The translations under genes and the position numbers were made by a program. A DNA stretch of 64,000 nucleotides from Orientallactaga sibirica. Its lineage: Eukaryota > Chordata > Mammalia > Rodentia > Dipodidae. The stretch is from NCBI GenBank assembly GCA_036365145.1, contig JAEOAD010000888.1, forward strand, positions 2,459,501 to 2,523,500. Reading direction: 5' to 3'. Positions within the stretch are counted from its first letter, which is position 1; the number at the start of each line of letters is the position of its first letter. Below the pieces are notes generated by a model. That model was given only the letters and a program-made list of their open reading frames with translations. It searched no databases and was not told where the DNA came from. Positions 1 to 12,188 of this stretch are shown here, piece after piece.

Positions 1-1079
1 TTTCTGGACTATGGAAAACTCAGAAGCCATAGATTGTTACTAGAAAATTTTCAGTGCCAGGGATGGGATACCTTCCAGTGAGTTGTTGGCCAAGGAAGTC
101 ACAGATACCCCCAACACATTATAGGTCATTGCTGAGGCCCTTGGTTTCCCACCAGGAATAGATAGATCATGAGACCCTATTGCTGAAGACTCCACATACT
201 TGGGTGGCAAGTTCACTAAGAAATGAAGCTGGAGCTAAGCTGAAAGCCTCCTCCATGTGGACAAGCTGACAGAAAGATGGAAAAAGCTACGCTGCATGCA
301 GTTCATTGGGAGAGAGAAATCACCAATGGAGATACTCAATAGTGGACACTGCAAGCTTTAAATTTGGCCAGCCAGGCCAAATGAGCCAATGGGTGCAATA
401 GTGGCATGTCTGTTATGGGGGAAACCAACTGCTCTCTAATTGGACTGGAGGCCCGCTCCATGGGAGGGAATACATCCCTGATACTGAAAACGTATGATGG
501 GGTAGTCATGAGCCCTAAGGGTGTAATGTCTGCTGGAGTCTGGCTAAATATATATACTATGCTCACCAAACTGCCCAGTAAGCACTTCTCTTAATGCCCA
601 CACCCATATGTTAATGCTACTCTCACTTTTGGTTAGAGAAGTTTCTCTTTTCAAATGGTGGCAACCTTGGGATGACTCAGAAGGCACCATGGTGCTGAGA
701 AGAAGTGACAGAGGAGTGCTCAGCATGGAAACATCTAAAACCTACCTTCCAAAGCTCAGGGTCCATGGCAGAAGAGGGGGCAGAAAGAATGTAAGAGCCA
801 AAGGAAGAATAGGACTCCTTACAACGTGCTCCTCCAGACACAAAATGGCCTGGATATCCATGACCTCACAGTACCTGACACTACCTACATAAGGCCATCA
901 TAATAGGAGGAAAAGATCAAGATATCAAACTGAAAAGAGACTGATTGAGAGGGGGAGGGGATATAATGGAGTGAAGTTTCACAGGGGAAAGTGGGGGAGG
1001 AAGGGAAGTACCATGAGATATTGTCTACAATTAAAGAAGTTGTCAATAAAATAATAATAATAATAATAATAAATAATAA
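1..1079 (+). mobile_element. L1 3' UTR fragment (rodent L1, long 3' UTR type)
   Basis: This stretch is the same about 1-kb unit that ends the full-length L1 at 17840-25698. Shared landmarks are the opening around the GTTACTAGAAAATTTTCAG string, the GGGATACCTTCCAGTGAGTTG string, and the CACTTTTGGTTAGAGAAG pyrimidine-rich segment near 630. The 3' end is GTTGTCAATAAAATAATAAT, running into an AAT/A-rich tail near 1045-1079. ORF1 and ORF2 are missing because the element runs off the left edge or is 5' truncated. Short open frames inside it are not genes. Confidence 0.85.
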
Positions 1080-1088
1080 AGATATGAC

Positions 1089-1225
1089 TGGGGTTACAGA
1101 GATGGCTTAGCAGTTAAGGTACTTGCCTGCAAAGTCAAAGGACCTACGTTCAATTCCCCAGGGCTTATGTAAGCCAGATGCACAAGGTAATGCATGCATT
1201 TGGAGTCTGTTTGCAGGCTCATATC
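1089..1225 (+). repeat. B2/DIP-type tRNA-derived SINE, 3' truncated
   Basis: It begins with a degenerate GG-TTACAGAGATGGCTTAGCAG, followed by the tRNA-like B-box area (CGTTCAATTCCCC) and a CAGATGCACAAGG body. The tail is lost. Confidence 0.8.
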
Positions 1226-1246
1226 TTTTTTTAAAAACTCTTTATC

Positions 1247-1277
<31 letters not shown>

Positions 1278-1289
1278 TTTATTTATTTA

Positions 1290-1444
1290 TTTATTTTTTT
1301 GGTTTTGCAAGGTAGGGTCTCACTCTGGTCCAGGCTGACCTGGAATTCACTATGTAGTCTCAGGGTGGTCTCGAACTCTCGGTGATCCTCCTACCTCTGC
1401 CTCCCGAGTGCTGGGATTAAAGGCGTGCGCCACCACGCCCGGCT
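1290..1444 (-). repeat. B1 SINE
   Basis: Read on the minus strand it starts GAGCCGGGCGTGGTGGCGCA and ends with an A-rich tail (poly-T/ATT on the plus strand, 1240-1300). It is close to the local B1 consensus, so probably a young copy. Confidence 0.93.
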
Positions 1445-1459
1445 CTTTTTTTATTATTA

Positions 1460-2618
1460 AAAAAAAACCATTTTATTTATTTGACAATGAAAGAAGAGGA
1501 GGGAGAGAGAATGGGTACATGTGGTAGTTTGAATAGATGGCCCCCAATATATTCAATGTTTTATTAGTTTATAGTTTGCATCTGCAGCCACCTGGCTGGA
1601 GACAGAGCCTCTGGGCGGATCTTAGGGTCCAGCCCTAAGGTGTGGTGGTGGGTTTAGGATTTCAATCTAAAGACAGGCAAAGTGTGCCTAGCTGGAGTTC
1701 TGGAGGTGTGCTGTGAGGCTTTTTGCTGGGTTTTGCTGTTTTGGTCCTGTGAGGAGCAGGCCAGCTTCTTCTGCCATTATGAAACTTCCCCTGAAACTGT
1801 AAACTCCAATAAATGCCCCTTCCTCCATAACTGTGCCTGGTCTGGAAGTTCATCTCAGTGAACCCGAAGCTGTCTGCTACAAAAGTGGTACCGAGGAGTG
1901 TGGGGTGACATGAACCTGACCATGTGGATATTCACCTTTTGGAACCTTTGTTTTGGAGGAATGGGCATGGACTTGGTGCTTGCAACTAAAGATGCCTTTT
2001 GGAGTGGTAAGCCAAGTTTTATGGACTATTCTGATGAGAGTTTGAGAATGCTAAGTATTGAACTTCGAGGCTTGGCTTATGAGATTTCTAAGGGGAAGGA
2101 AAGACTAGGGGACTTTGCTGGAACTAGGCTACTGGCATAAGGGCTGGCTGCGCTCTGCTACCCAGGCCCAGAGAGTTTGATCAAGGTTAAATTTGTAATG
2201 GATTGATGTGCTTGGCTAAAGATGTTGGACTGAGAGACTTAAGATTTTAAGTTGAAAAACCTCAAGCAAGTTAAAATTAGAGGCATTGAGACTGGTTTTA
2301 GGTTACTGGAGCTGCTATTGTCAAACACATTAGCAATCTTAAGGAAGGTGGCCCAACTGCTTTACATTAAAACAATGGAGAGGATGCCTGAGGAAAGACT
2401 GTTAGAAAAAAAAAAAAAAAAGACTGTTAGAAAAACTGTGCCTGGTCTGGAAGTTCATCTCAACAAACCTAAAGCTGTCTGCTACAGTGCACCAGGGCCT
2501 CTAGCCACTGCAAACAAACTCCAGATGCATGGGCCCCCTTGTGCATCTAATGAATGTGGGTCCTGGGGAATCGAACCTGGGTCCTTTGGCTTAACCACTA
2601 AGCCATCCCTCCTCCAGC
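1460..2618 (-). repeat. B2/DIP-type SINE split by a MaLR element
   Basis: The 3' part of a minus-strand SINE lies at 1460-1519 (AT-rich tail, GAGAGAATGGG). Its 5' part resumes at 2488-2618 (CACCAGGGCCTCTAGCCACTG to CCATCCCTCCAGCC). The two halves together make one ordinary SINE, showing that the MaLR between them inserted later. Confidence 0.8.
1522..2486 (+). mobile_element. MaLR (ERVL-related, ORR1/MT-like) element with partial internal region
   Basis: The 5' LTR is about 1522-1880. It starts TGGTAGTTTGAATAGATGGC, has an AATAAA signal near 1809, and ends GTCTGCTACA. Next comes a primer-binding-like AAGTGGTACCGAGGAG and an internal MaLR segment to about 2400 with no known protein. The last 55 bp (2431-2486) repeat the end of the LTR (TGTGCCTGGTCTGGAAGTTC to CTGCTACA), so the 3' LTR is nearly all deleted. 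This is a non-autonomous rodent retroelement relic. The open frame at 1898-2140 lies in its internal region and is not a gene. Confidence 0.75.
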
Positions 2619-2623
2619 CTTAT

Positions 2624-3083
2624 TTTTTTTTTTAATTTGAGAGATGGGAGGCGGAAGAGAGAGAATGGGTATGCCAGTGGTCTCTCAGCTGCTGTGAACG
2701 AACTCCAGATGTGTGCACCCCCTTGTGCACATGCACGGTACTGCGCGCTTGTGTCACTTTTGTGTCTGGCTAAATGTGGGATCTGGAGAATCGAACAGGC
2801 ATTCTTAGGCTTTGCAGGAAGGCGCCTTAACCGCTAAGCCATCTCTCCAGCCCTCTTTTTTTTTTAAAAAAAAATTAATTTGTTGAATATTTATTTATTT
2901 GAGAAAAAGAGAGAGGGAGAGGCAGATAGAAAGAATGGGCCTGCCAGGGTCTTTAGTCACTGCAGACAAACTCCAGATGCATGTGCCACCTTGTGCATCT
3001 GGCTTTGCATGGACACTGGGGAATTGAACCTGGGTTCTTAGGTTTTGCAGGCAAGCACCTTAACAGAGTCAGCTCTCCAGCCC
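2624..3083 (-). repeat. Two minus-strand B2/DIP-type SINEs
   Basis: 2624-2853 is a long-variant copy with the extra GTGCACATGCACGGTACTGC-type middle segment. 2880-3083 is a standard copy. Both end (minus-strand start) in the CCATCTCTCCAGCCC/CAGCTCTCCAGCCCC reverse complement of the SINE head. Confidence 0.88.
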
Positions 3084-3210
3084 CTAACATCACATCTTAA
3101 ATAGACATCAGTAGCAAGAACCACTGTATCATTTATTGATCTATCATCTATCCAGCTATCACCCATCCATCTATGTCATATCCAGTGAAATTTGAGTCCC
3201 CAGGAGCCAT

Positions 3211-3300
3211 GTAAAGACAAGGGGCACATGTATCTGGAGTTCGTTTTCAGTGGCTGAAGGTCCTAGTGTGCCCATTCTGTCTCTCAAATAAATACATAGA
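3211..3300 (+). repeat. B2/DIP-type SINE 3' half
   Basis: Body and tail only: GGGGCACATGTATCTGGAG to CTCTCAAATAAATACATAG. The 3084-3210 stretch before it contains a short (CATC/TATC) repetitive segment and nothing else that I recognise. Confidence 0.75.
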
Positions 3301-3321
3301 TTTTAAGAAAAATTAAGATAT

Positions 3322-4771
3322 TGCCAGGAGTAGTGGTGCATGCCTTAATTCCAGAACTTGGAAGGCTAAGATAGGAGGATCACTGAGGCCAGCCTGAGAC
3401 TACATAGTGAATTCCAGGTCAGCTTGTGCTACAGTGAGACCCTACCTCAGGGAGAAAAAAAAAATTATGGGTAGAAGTATGGACATGGATAATGGTATAC
3501 CCAGAAGACAAAGCCACAGATTATTATTAGAAAAATCTCAGTGCCTGGGGTGGGATAGAGGTTCCTGATCCCCTAACGTCATTATAGACCATTGCCAAGG
3601 CTCTTGGTTTCCCACCACAACTAGATAGTAAGACCCTATTGCTGAAGATTCCACATGCTTGAGCTACAGATCACTGAGAAATAAACTGGAGCTGAGCTGG
3701 AAACCTTCCTGTTGAGTAGCTGTCAGATAGCTGGAAAGAGCTTTCTTGAATGCAGCCCTTTGGGAAAGGAAATTCATCAATGGTCAACAGCAGTGAACCC
3801 TGCAAGCCTGAAGATTGGCCAGCCAGGCCAAATGTGCCAACTGGTACAACAGTAGCATGTCTATAATGGGGAAACCCAACTGCTCTGACTGGACTGCGGC
3901 CAGCTCCATGGGAGGGAGTAGATGCCTGATACCAAAAACCTACTGAAAAGCCTATGACTAGGAAGATCATAAACCCTAGGGGAGTAATTATATATTATAT
4001 TATATTATATTATATTATATTATATTATTATTATATTATATATTATGCCCACCATACTGCCTCACTTATATTTATGCCCAAATACTAATGCTACTCTCAT
4101 TTTTTCCCCCTGAGGTAGGGCCTCACTCTAGCCCAGGCTGACCTGGAAATTACTATGTAGTTTCAGGGTGATTTTGAACTCACAGCGATCTTCCTACCTC
4201 TGCTTCCCAAGTGCTGGGACTAAAAGCATGTGCCACCATGACTGCCTGTGTACTCTCATTTTTGGTTAGAGAAGTTTCTCTTTTCAGATGGCAGTGACCA
4301 CTATAGTAACTCAAAAGTTACTACAGTACTGAAAAGTGATAAATGATTGTTTAGCATGAAGTGAGACATCTCTTTCACACACTCCAAGACTCGGTTCGTT
4401 GCAGAAGAGGTGGTGGAAAGAATGTAAGAACCAAAGAAAGGGTAGGACTGCTTACATCACCATTGTCTGACACAAAATGACTTTGATATTCATGACCTCA
4501 CAGTGCCTGAGATTACCTATATAAGACCCTCATAATAGAAGGAAAAATATGATTATATCAAAATAGGAGACTAATTGGAGAGAAGAAGGGTTTCAATGGA
4601 GGGTATATTTGCGAATAAAAAAGTGGGGGGCAGGCAGGACGTGGTGGCGCACGCCTTTAATCCTAGCACTTGGGAGGCAGAGGTAGGAGGATTGCTGTGA
4701 GTTCAAGGCCACTCAGAGACTACATAGTGAATTCCAGGTCAGCCTGAGCTAGAGTGAGACCCTACCTTGAA
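3322..4771. mobile_element. Duplication copy 1: L1 3' UTR fragment with three B1 SINEs
   Basis: B1 plus strand at 3322-3452. L1 3' UTR fragment plus strand at 3470-4099 and 4249-4617, split by a minus-strand B1 at 4100-4248. Another plus-strand B1 is at 4630-4771. A TATAT/TTATA microsatellite lies at about 3987-4045 inside the L1 part. Confidence 0.85.
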
Positions 4772-4891
4772 AAAAACAAAAACAAAAATAAATAAATAAA
4801 ACAAAAAGTGGGGGTGGTAGGTGGGAATGATGATGGTTTATTGCCTATTTTTGCTTATTGTTTATTCTCTCTTTAAGAAAAATTAAGATAT

Positions 4892-6340
4892 TGCCAGGAG
4901 TAGTGGTGCATGCCTTAATTCCAGAACTTGAAGGCTAAGATAGGAGGATCACTGAGGCCAGCCTGAGACTACATAGTGAATTCCAGGTCAGCTTGTGCTA
5001 CAGTGAGACCCTACCTCAGGAGAAAAAAAAATTATGGGTAGAAGTATGGACATGGATAATGGTATACCCAGAAGACAAAGCCACAGATTATTATTAGAAA
5101 ATCTCAGTGCCTGGGGTGGGATAGAGGTTCCTGATCCCCTAACGTCATTATAGACCATTGCCAAGGCTCTTGGTTTCCCACCACAACTAGATAGTAAGAC
5201 CCTATTGCTGAAGATTCCACATGCTTGAGCTACAGATCACTGAGAAATAAACTGGAGCTGAGCTGGAAACCTTCCTGTTGAGTAGCTGTCAGATAGCTGG
5301 AAAGAGCTTTCTTGAATGCAGCCCTTTGGGAAAGGAAATTCATCAATGGTCAACAGCAGTGAACCCTGCAAGCCTGAAGATTGGCCAGCCAGGCCAAATG
5401 TGCCAACTGGTACAACAGTAGCATGTCTATAATGGGGAAACCCAACTGCTCTGACTGGACTGCGGCCAGCTCCATGGGAGGGAGTAGATGCCTGATACCA
5501 AAAACCTACTGAAAAGCCTATGACTAGGAAGATCATAAACCCTAGGGGAGTAATTATATATTATATTATATTATATTATATTATATTATATTATATTTAT
5601 TATATTATATATATATTATGCCCACCATACTGCCTCACTTATATTTATGCCCAAATACTAATGCTACTCTCATTTTCCCCTGAGGTAGGGCCTCACTCTA
5701 GCCCAGGCTGACCTGGAAATTACTATGTAGTTTCAGGGTGATTTTGAACTCACAGCGATCTTCCTACCTCTGCTTCCCAAGTGCTGGGACTAAAAGCATG
5801 TGCCACCATGACTGCCTGTGTACTCTCATTTTTGGTTAGAGAAGTTTCTCTTTTCAGATGGCAGTGACCACTATAGTAACTCAAAAGTTACTACAGTACT
5901 GAAAAGTGATAAATGATTGTTTAGCATGAAGTGAGACATCTCTTTCACACACTCCAAGACTCGGTTCGTTGCAGAAGAGGTGGTGGAAAGAATGTAAGAA
6001 CCAAAGAAAGGGTAGGACTGCTTACATCACCATTGTCTGACACAAAATGACTTTGATATTCATGACCTCACAGTGCCTGAGATTACCTATATAAGACCCT
6101 CATAATAGAAGGAAAAATATGATTATATCAAAATAGGAGACTAATTGGAGAGAAGAAGGGTTTCAATGGAGGGTATATTTGCGAATAAAAAAGTGGGGGG
6201 CAGGCAGGACGTGGTGGCGCACGCCTTTAATCCTAGCACTTGGGAGGCAGAGGTAGGAGGATTGCTGTGAGTTCAAGGCCACTCAGAGACTACATAGTGA
6301 ATTCCAGGTCAGCCTGAGCTAGAGTGAGACCCTACCTTGA
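4892..6340. mobile_element. Duplication copy 2: L1 3' UTR fragment with three B1 SINEs
   Basis: Same content as copy 1. B1 plus strand 4892-5022, L1 3' UTR 5037-5672 and 5817-6180, B1 minus strand 5673-5816, B1 plus strand 6201-6340. The AT microsatellite (about 5554-5620) is longer than in copy 1. Confidence 0.85.
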
Positions 6341-6464
6341 AAAACAAAAACAAAAAAATAAATAAATAAAACAAAAAGTGGGGGGTGGTAGGTGGGAATG
6401 ATGATGGTTTATTGCCTATTTTTGCTTATTGTTTATTTATCGAAGCTGTCAATAAAACAGTTAA

Positions 6465-6652
6465 GAAATATTTTTGTTTGTGTTTATTTGAGATAGACAG
6501 AGAAGGCCTCCTGCCACTGCAAACAAACTCCAGACACATGCTCTACTTTGTGCACCTGGCTTTTAAATGGGCATGAGGGTTTGAATCTGGACCATCAGGC
6601 TTTGCAAGCAAGTGCTTTTTTTTTTTTTTTTATATACTTTATTTATTTATTT

Positions 6653-6683
<31 letters not shown>

Positions 6684-6874
6684 AGAGAATGGGCACGCCA
6701 GGGCCTCCAGCTACTGCAAACGATCTCCAGATGTTTGTGTCCCCTTGTGCATCTGGCTTACATGGGGCCTGGAGAGTCGAACTGGGATCCTTTGGCTTTG
6801 CAGGCAAACTCCTTAACCACTAAGCCATCTCTCCAGCCCCAAGCAAGTGCTTTTAACTGTTGAGCTTTTCAGTC
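6465..6874 (-). repeat. B2/DIP SINE inside a B2/DIP SINE
   Basis: An older minus-strand SINE (6465-6619 plus 6855-6874) was interrupted by a younger minus-strand copy (about 6620-6839). The younger copy is flanked by a 15-bp direct repeat, CAAGCAAGTGCTTTT, at 6605-6619 and 6840-6854. The younger copy has a (GA)n tract at 6666-6688. Confidence 0.9.
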
Positions 6875-7274
6875 CTCAATTTACTTTAATTCTGGGTCTC
6901 ATCTTGTGATAGGGGACCTGAACTACTGAAAGACCACATTTCAGACTGGTCTGAACTAACTCTCCCTTCTTGCCTGGTGAGACATTAATCCCCCTTCCAT
7001 ATCCAACTATCCCTACTGCCTCTATTATATGTATGTTTCCTGACACTATATCCCATAATCAGATCCTGTTCAATATGCCTGTCTTCTTTATTCATACTGT
7101 TTTCACATGCCACTACATATTTTTTACTATATATCAAAGAGTATCAAATTCTTTGATGTCAGAGATATATACAATTCACCTTGTATCTTGAGCCTTGTAC
7201 TTGTGATGTGGTGGAAATCTCAGAAATATAATTAACAAACAAATAAAGAGTCCCAATACATCTCTGCAGCAAGA
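6875..7274. other. Single-copy sequence just downstream of EIF3C
   Basis: No SINE, LTR or L1 is recognisable here. It is the flank beyond the EIF3C polyadenylation site (the gene ends on the minus strand near 7275). I see no gene in it. Confidence 0.6.
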
Positions 7275-7364
7275 CAATTAACTCTAAACAGACCTTTAAT
7301 GACCAGGGTGGGCTTAGGACTGCAAGGCTGAATGGCCTAGGCCACTGGGACAGAAATGGAGAGC
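7275..7364 (-). other. EIF3C: EIF3C 3' UTR (approximate)
   Basis: This follows the stop codon on the minus strand. It is short, about 70-90 nt, if the signal at 7295-7300 is used. The cleavage site itself cannot be read from sequence. Confidence 0.65.
7295..7300 (-). terminator. EIF3C: EIF3C polyadenylation signal, ATTAAA variant
   Basis: On the minus strand GGTCATTAAAGGTC lies 65 nt past the stop codon. No AATAAA occurs between the stop and here, so the ATTAAA variant is the likely signal. Confidence 0.6.
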
Positions 7365-7447
7365 TCAGTAGGCTGTCTGAGACTGTTGCTGACGGTAGCC
7401 ACCACGGCGCATGTAGCCCTCGTTTTTGCGGTAGCCATCCTTCTGGT
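7365..7447 (-). CDS. EIF3C: EIF3C coding exon 20 (last)
   Basis: 83 nt, residues 887-913 and the TGA stop at 7365-7367. It encodes [20 protein letters not shown] followed by QQSQTAY. The acceptor is TTTTGCCTGCAG. Confidence 0.96.
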
Positions 7448-9396
7448 CTGCAGGCAAAAGGTGAGAAAGGGAGGGCACAAGTGTCAGAAGAGAGAAGAAT
7501 AAGGACAAAGATCCTGGGAGAGTGGAGGGAGAGAACCACTCACCTCTGAAGTAGCCGCCATAGGTTCCCTGCTTATGGTCAAACACTCGCTCGTTATTCT
7601 CTACCAGACTGCCAAGCTTCTCCGCCAGCTGCAGAGCGAGGTTTTGCTGTGCAGTGGGCTCAGTGCGATGCATCACCACTGTCTGAGTAGGCTGGTCCAG
7701 GGAGGCCTGACAGGAATGGGTCGGAGAAAGGAATATGACATAGGTCAAACTACTTCACTGGTTTCTCCATGACTCCACCTGCCTCAGCCACCACCCGGCT
7801 CACCATCAACTCTTCATTAATGATCATTTTGCTGATGATGGAGTGTACAGTGGGCAGATCCAGCTCGAACATGTCTGACAGTGTTTCCATGCTATGAAAA
7901 AAAAGTAGGCAACAGGGCAATTAGGACCCTTAACTGTAAAGCTGGGCCCTTGTGCACTTCCAAGACCAATCCTACCTGATGGAGTCATACACGCTGCTGT
8001 AGGTGAAGAGGTAGGTCCTCAGGGACTCTTCTTGGATCTTCCTGTGGAGAACAAGAAAAGTAGACAGAGGTCCTAAAGGAAAGAGACCAAACATCCTTTC
8101 TTCACCATCCATCATGATCAGCTTTTCTTCTCACCTAACTAGCATGGTGCGGACTTTATCAGCCTCGGGGAAAAGATCCCACACTTTCCCATTCATCTTT
8201 TCATTAATGATGAAACTGTGGCAGGTCTTCCAGTCACCCATCTTCATGGCCTTGGAGGCAGCAACCACATGTTCTCTCATTGACTCAGGAGGACCTGAAA
8301 GGTTGAGAATGACCTAGTGAAGCAAGACCAGGGCTCTACCCCCACAAGTACTATTCAAGAAGGAGGAGGGCAGAAGAGCAAACACCTAGACTCTTCCAGC
8401 TCTTCATTAAACAGCCACATGATTGTACAATTCCCAGGCTCCAAGAGATGGCTGAATCCCTAGGAAATGCTGACATGTGTGCAGGCCTCATGTACACCTT
8501 GCTAAGACAGAGTCCTAATTTTCATCAGATCTTAGTAAGCTCCTTGCCTAAGCTGAAATTTTAAAACTTGGGGCAAGGGAGATGGCTCAGCAGTTAAGGT
8601 TCAATTCCTCAGTACCCACGTAAAACCAGAAATGCACAAAGTGGTGCATGCACCTGGAATTCCTTTGTACTGGCTAGTGGCCCTGAAGAGTCCATTCTCA
8701 TTCTCTCCTCTTGCAAATAAATTAAAATTTTAGTTGGGTGTGGTAGTGAACTTGGAAGGCAGAGGTAGGGGGATCGCTATGAGTTTGAGGTCACCCTGAG
8801 GCTACACAGTGAATTCCAGGCCAGCCTGGGCTAGAGGGAGATCCTACCACAAAAACAACAAAAAATTTAGCTGGGCATGGTAGTACATGCCTTTAATCGC
8901 AGCACTTGGGAGGCAGAGGTAGGAAGATCGCCAAGTGTTCGAGACCTCCCTGAGTCTATATAGTGAATTCCAGAGTGAGAACCACCTTGGAATGTAAAAA
9001 CAAACAAACAAAAAAATTAAAAACGGGGCTGAAGAGATGGCTTAGTGGTTAAAGCACTTGCCTGCAAAGCCTAAAAACCTGGGTTCAAGTCCCCCTTACC
9101 CATGTAAAGCCAGATGCAGTGGCACATGCATTTGGAGTTCGTTTGCAGTGGACAGAAGACCTGGCATGTCCATTTTCTCTCTCCTGTCTCTCTATGCTTG
9201 CAAATAAATAAATATGTATTAACATTTTTTTAAAAAAGCTTTCATAGGCTGGAGATATGGCTTAGCAGTAAAGATACTTGCCTGCAAAGCTTAAAGATCC
9301 AGTTTCAACTCCCCAGAACCCATGTAAGCCAGACACACAAGGTGGTGCACACATCTGGAGTTCGACTGCTTGAGGCCCAATTCTCTTTCCCTCATC

Positions 9397-9440
<44 letters not shown>

Positions 9441-12156
9441 AAAAGAAAAAGAAAAAGAAAAGAAAAGAAAAGAAGAGCCAGGTGCGCTGGTGCACAACTT
9501 TAATCTCAGCATTCAGGGGATCGCCATGAGTTTGAGGCCACCCTGATACTACATAGTGAATTACAGGTCAGCCTGGGCTAGAGTGAGACCCTACCTTGAA
9601 AAACCAAAAAAGAAAGATGCCAGATGTAGTAGCACACGCGTTTAATCCCAGCATACTCAGGAGGCAGAGGTAGGATTGCCGTGAGTTCAAGGCTACTCTG
9701 AGACTATAACAGTGAATTCCAGGTCAGGCTAGAACAAGAAGACCCTACCTCGAAAAACCAAACAACAACAAAAAAAAAGATGCTGGGCATGGTAGCACAT
9801 GCCTTTAATTCCAGCCTCAGGAAGCAGAGGTAGGAGGACTGCTGTGAGTTCAAGGCTACTCTGAGACCACATAGTGAATTCCAGGTCAGCCTGGGCTAGA
9901 GCAAGACTCTACCACAAAATAACAACAAAGACACCAGGGCCTCCTGCCACTGCAAATGAACTCCAGATGCATGTGCCACTTTGGATCTGGCCTCATGTGG
10001 GATGGTAGTTGATTGTATGGCTCCATAGACTCAGGTTTTTTTAATTGAAATTGAGTTTGTAGCTTCAGCCCCTAGCAGGCAGACTCCTGCTACAGGAAGT
10101 GTACATATCACTGGGGACAGATCTGAATCCAGCCCAAAGGTATGCAGCGAGGTCTGAGCTCTGGCAAAGTCCCTGCTTGCTGATTTTTGACGTCTGCTTG
10201 CTGGTGGTGTGTTTCCTTCTCTGGATTTATGAATGGGAGCCAGTTTCTTCTACCATTGATGGAACTTGCCCTGGATCTGTAAACTTGGAATAAACCTCTC
10301 CCTCCCACAAACCATGTTTGGTTAGATGTTTGTCCCAGCAATGTTGGAACTGTCTACAACAGGTGAGTATTGGTGAACTGAACTCAGGCTGTCAGGCTTT
10401 GCCAAGAAGCGCCCTTTAAAGATTAGTCATCTTGGCCGGGAGTGGTGGCGCACGCCTTTAATAGAGCACTTGGGAGGCAGAGGTAGGAGGATCACCGTGA
10501 GTTCAAGGCCATCCTGAGACTACATAGTGAATTCCAGGTCAGTCTGGGCTACAGTGAAATCCTACTTCACAAAAAAAAAAAAAAAAAAAAAAAAAGATTA
10601 GCCATCCTGGGACTGGAGAGATGGCTTAGTGGTTATAAGGTGCTTGCCTGTGAAGCCTAAGGACCCAGGTTTTATTTCCCAGTACCCTCATAAGCCAGTT
10701 GCACAAGGTGGTGCATGTGTCTGGAGTTCCTTTGAAGTGTTTGGAGAGCTAGCACACCCATTCTCTCTATCTGCCTCTCTCTATATATAATAACTAACTA
10801 AATAAATATGAGCCATCTTGCCAGCCCCCATTAAATTCTCTTAATGCTTATGTGTAAGCAAACATCAAGGCGAGTGTGCAGGGCTACACAGTCTCATACT
10901 TACCCAGCAAGGGTTGCCGCTCACCCACCCGCAGCTGGTGATGGAACTGCTTGCTGATCATGCGTCGACGGGCATCACTCTCATGGGCAGCCATGTAAGG
11001 TATCTCCAGAAGCATGGCAGATACCAGGTACACACACTCCAGCAGTTCCAGGTTGATGTGCAGGTGGAAGGGCACCTGCCGGCGTCGCTCCACCTTCTCT
11101 TGCTCCTGGTTGCGTTCTTGTAGGCTGCGCAGCAGCAGACCCTGACCTAGAAGCTCTTTGGCACGACCACTTGACTGGATGTCCAGGAGAGCATTGTGTG
11201 CATCCTTTGTCAGGCCTTGGCGGAAGGCACAGATGCCCAGCTGCACCATGGTGCGGTTGTACAGGATCTGAGGGCAAAAGGGAAAAGTGAAAGCCACTGG
11301 CAAGCTGTGCACTTATTCAAAGACACAGCATCCACTGTGTTCTCAGTAGCAGCCATCCCTGGTTACAGAGAACAAAGTAGACAAGTCCTGCCTCCTATGG
11401 TTCTACAGGTGGGGCATGCAGAACAAAATAACCACATAAGAATGGTTACTCACAATTAGGAGGGAAATTAAACAGGGAAGGGAGTTAGGAAGTAAGACTG
11501 CAGTGAAAGTAGCTGGCAACAATTAGGGAAAGCCTTATTGTAAAGGGAATATCTGAATGAAGACCTAAAGAAGAAATCAGTCTTGCACATATTTGGGATG
11601 AAGACCATGAGGGGAAGGGAAAGAAAATAAAGCTGATGTGGTGGCTCACACCTGGACTCTCAGCACTTGGAAACTTGAGGTTGGAGGATCAGTGTTGAAT
11701 TTCAGGCAAGCCTGAGCTGTAGACCCTGCTTCAAAAACGAAATAAGCCAGTTGGGCATGGTGGTGCAAGCCTTTAATGCTACCACTGGGGAGGCAGAGGT
11801 AGGAGGATCATTGTGGGTTGAGACTCTACATTCTATGTCAGTAAAAATAAAACTCATAAAAGGAATAGAAAGGGAGGGAGGGGGGACTTAATAGGATGGT
11901 ATTGTATATGTGTAAGTAGAAGAACAGATTGATGGGGGTGAAAAGGCCTAAGTGAGGTCAGGGGAAGAGATTGAGTAAAGGAAAAGTGGAGGAAGGGCTA
12001 ATCAAAATCTAAGAGGACAGCCGGGCGTGGTGGCGCACGCCTTTAATCCCAGCACTCGGGAGGCAGAGGTAGGAGGATCGCCAAGAGTTCAAGGCCACCC
12101 TGAGACTACATAGTGAATTCCAGGTCAGCCTGAGCCAGAGTGAGACCCCACCTTGG

Positions 12157-12188
<32 letters not shown>

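Larger units (their letters stand above)
3302..6436. repeat. Direct tandem duplication, about 1.57 kb x 2
   Basis: Copy 1 (3302-4866) and copy 2 (4872-6436) carry the same series in the same order: B1, L1 3' UTR, AT microsatellite, reverse B1, L1 3' UTR, B1. The first copy ends and the second begins around a short CTCTC filler at 4867-4871. The offset drifts from 1570 to 1566. The differences I could see are single-base changes in homopolymers and a longer TATAT tract (5554-5620). This points to a recent event or an assembly duplicate. Confidence 0.93.

Noticed and set aside
3671..5536. Two identical 99-codon minus-strand open frames (3671-3970 and 5237-5536)
   Set aside because: Both lie in the L1 3' UTR, antisense. 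They are identical only because the segment is duplicated.
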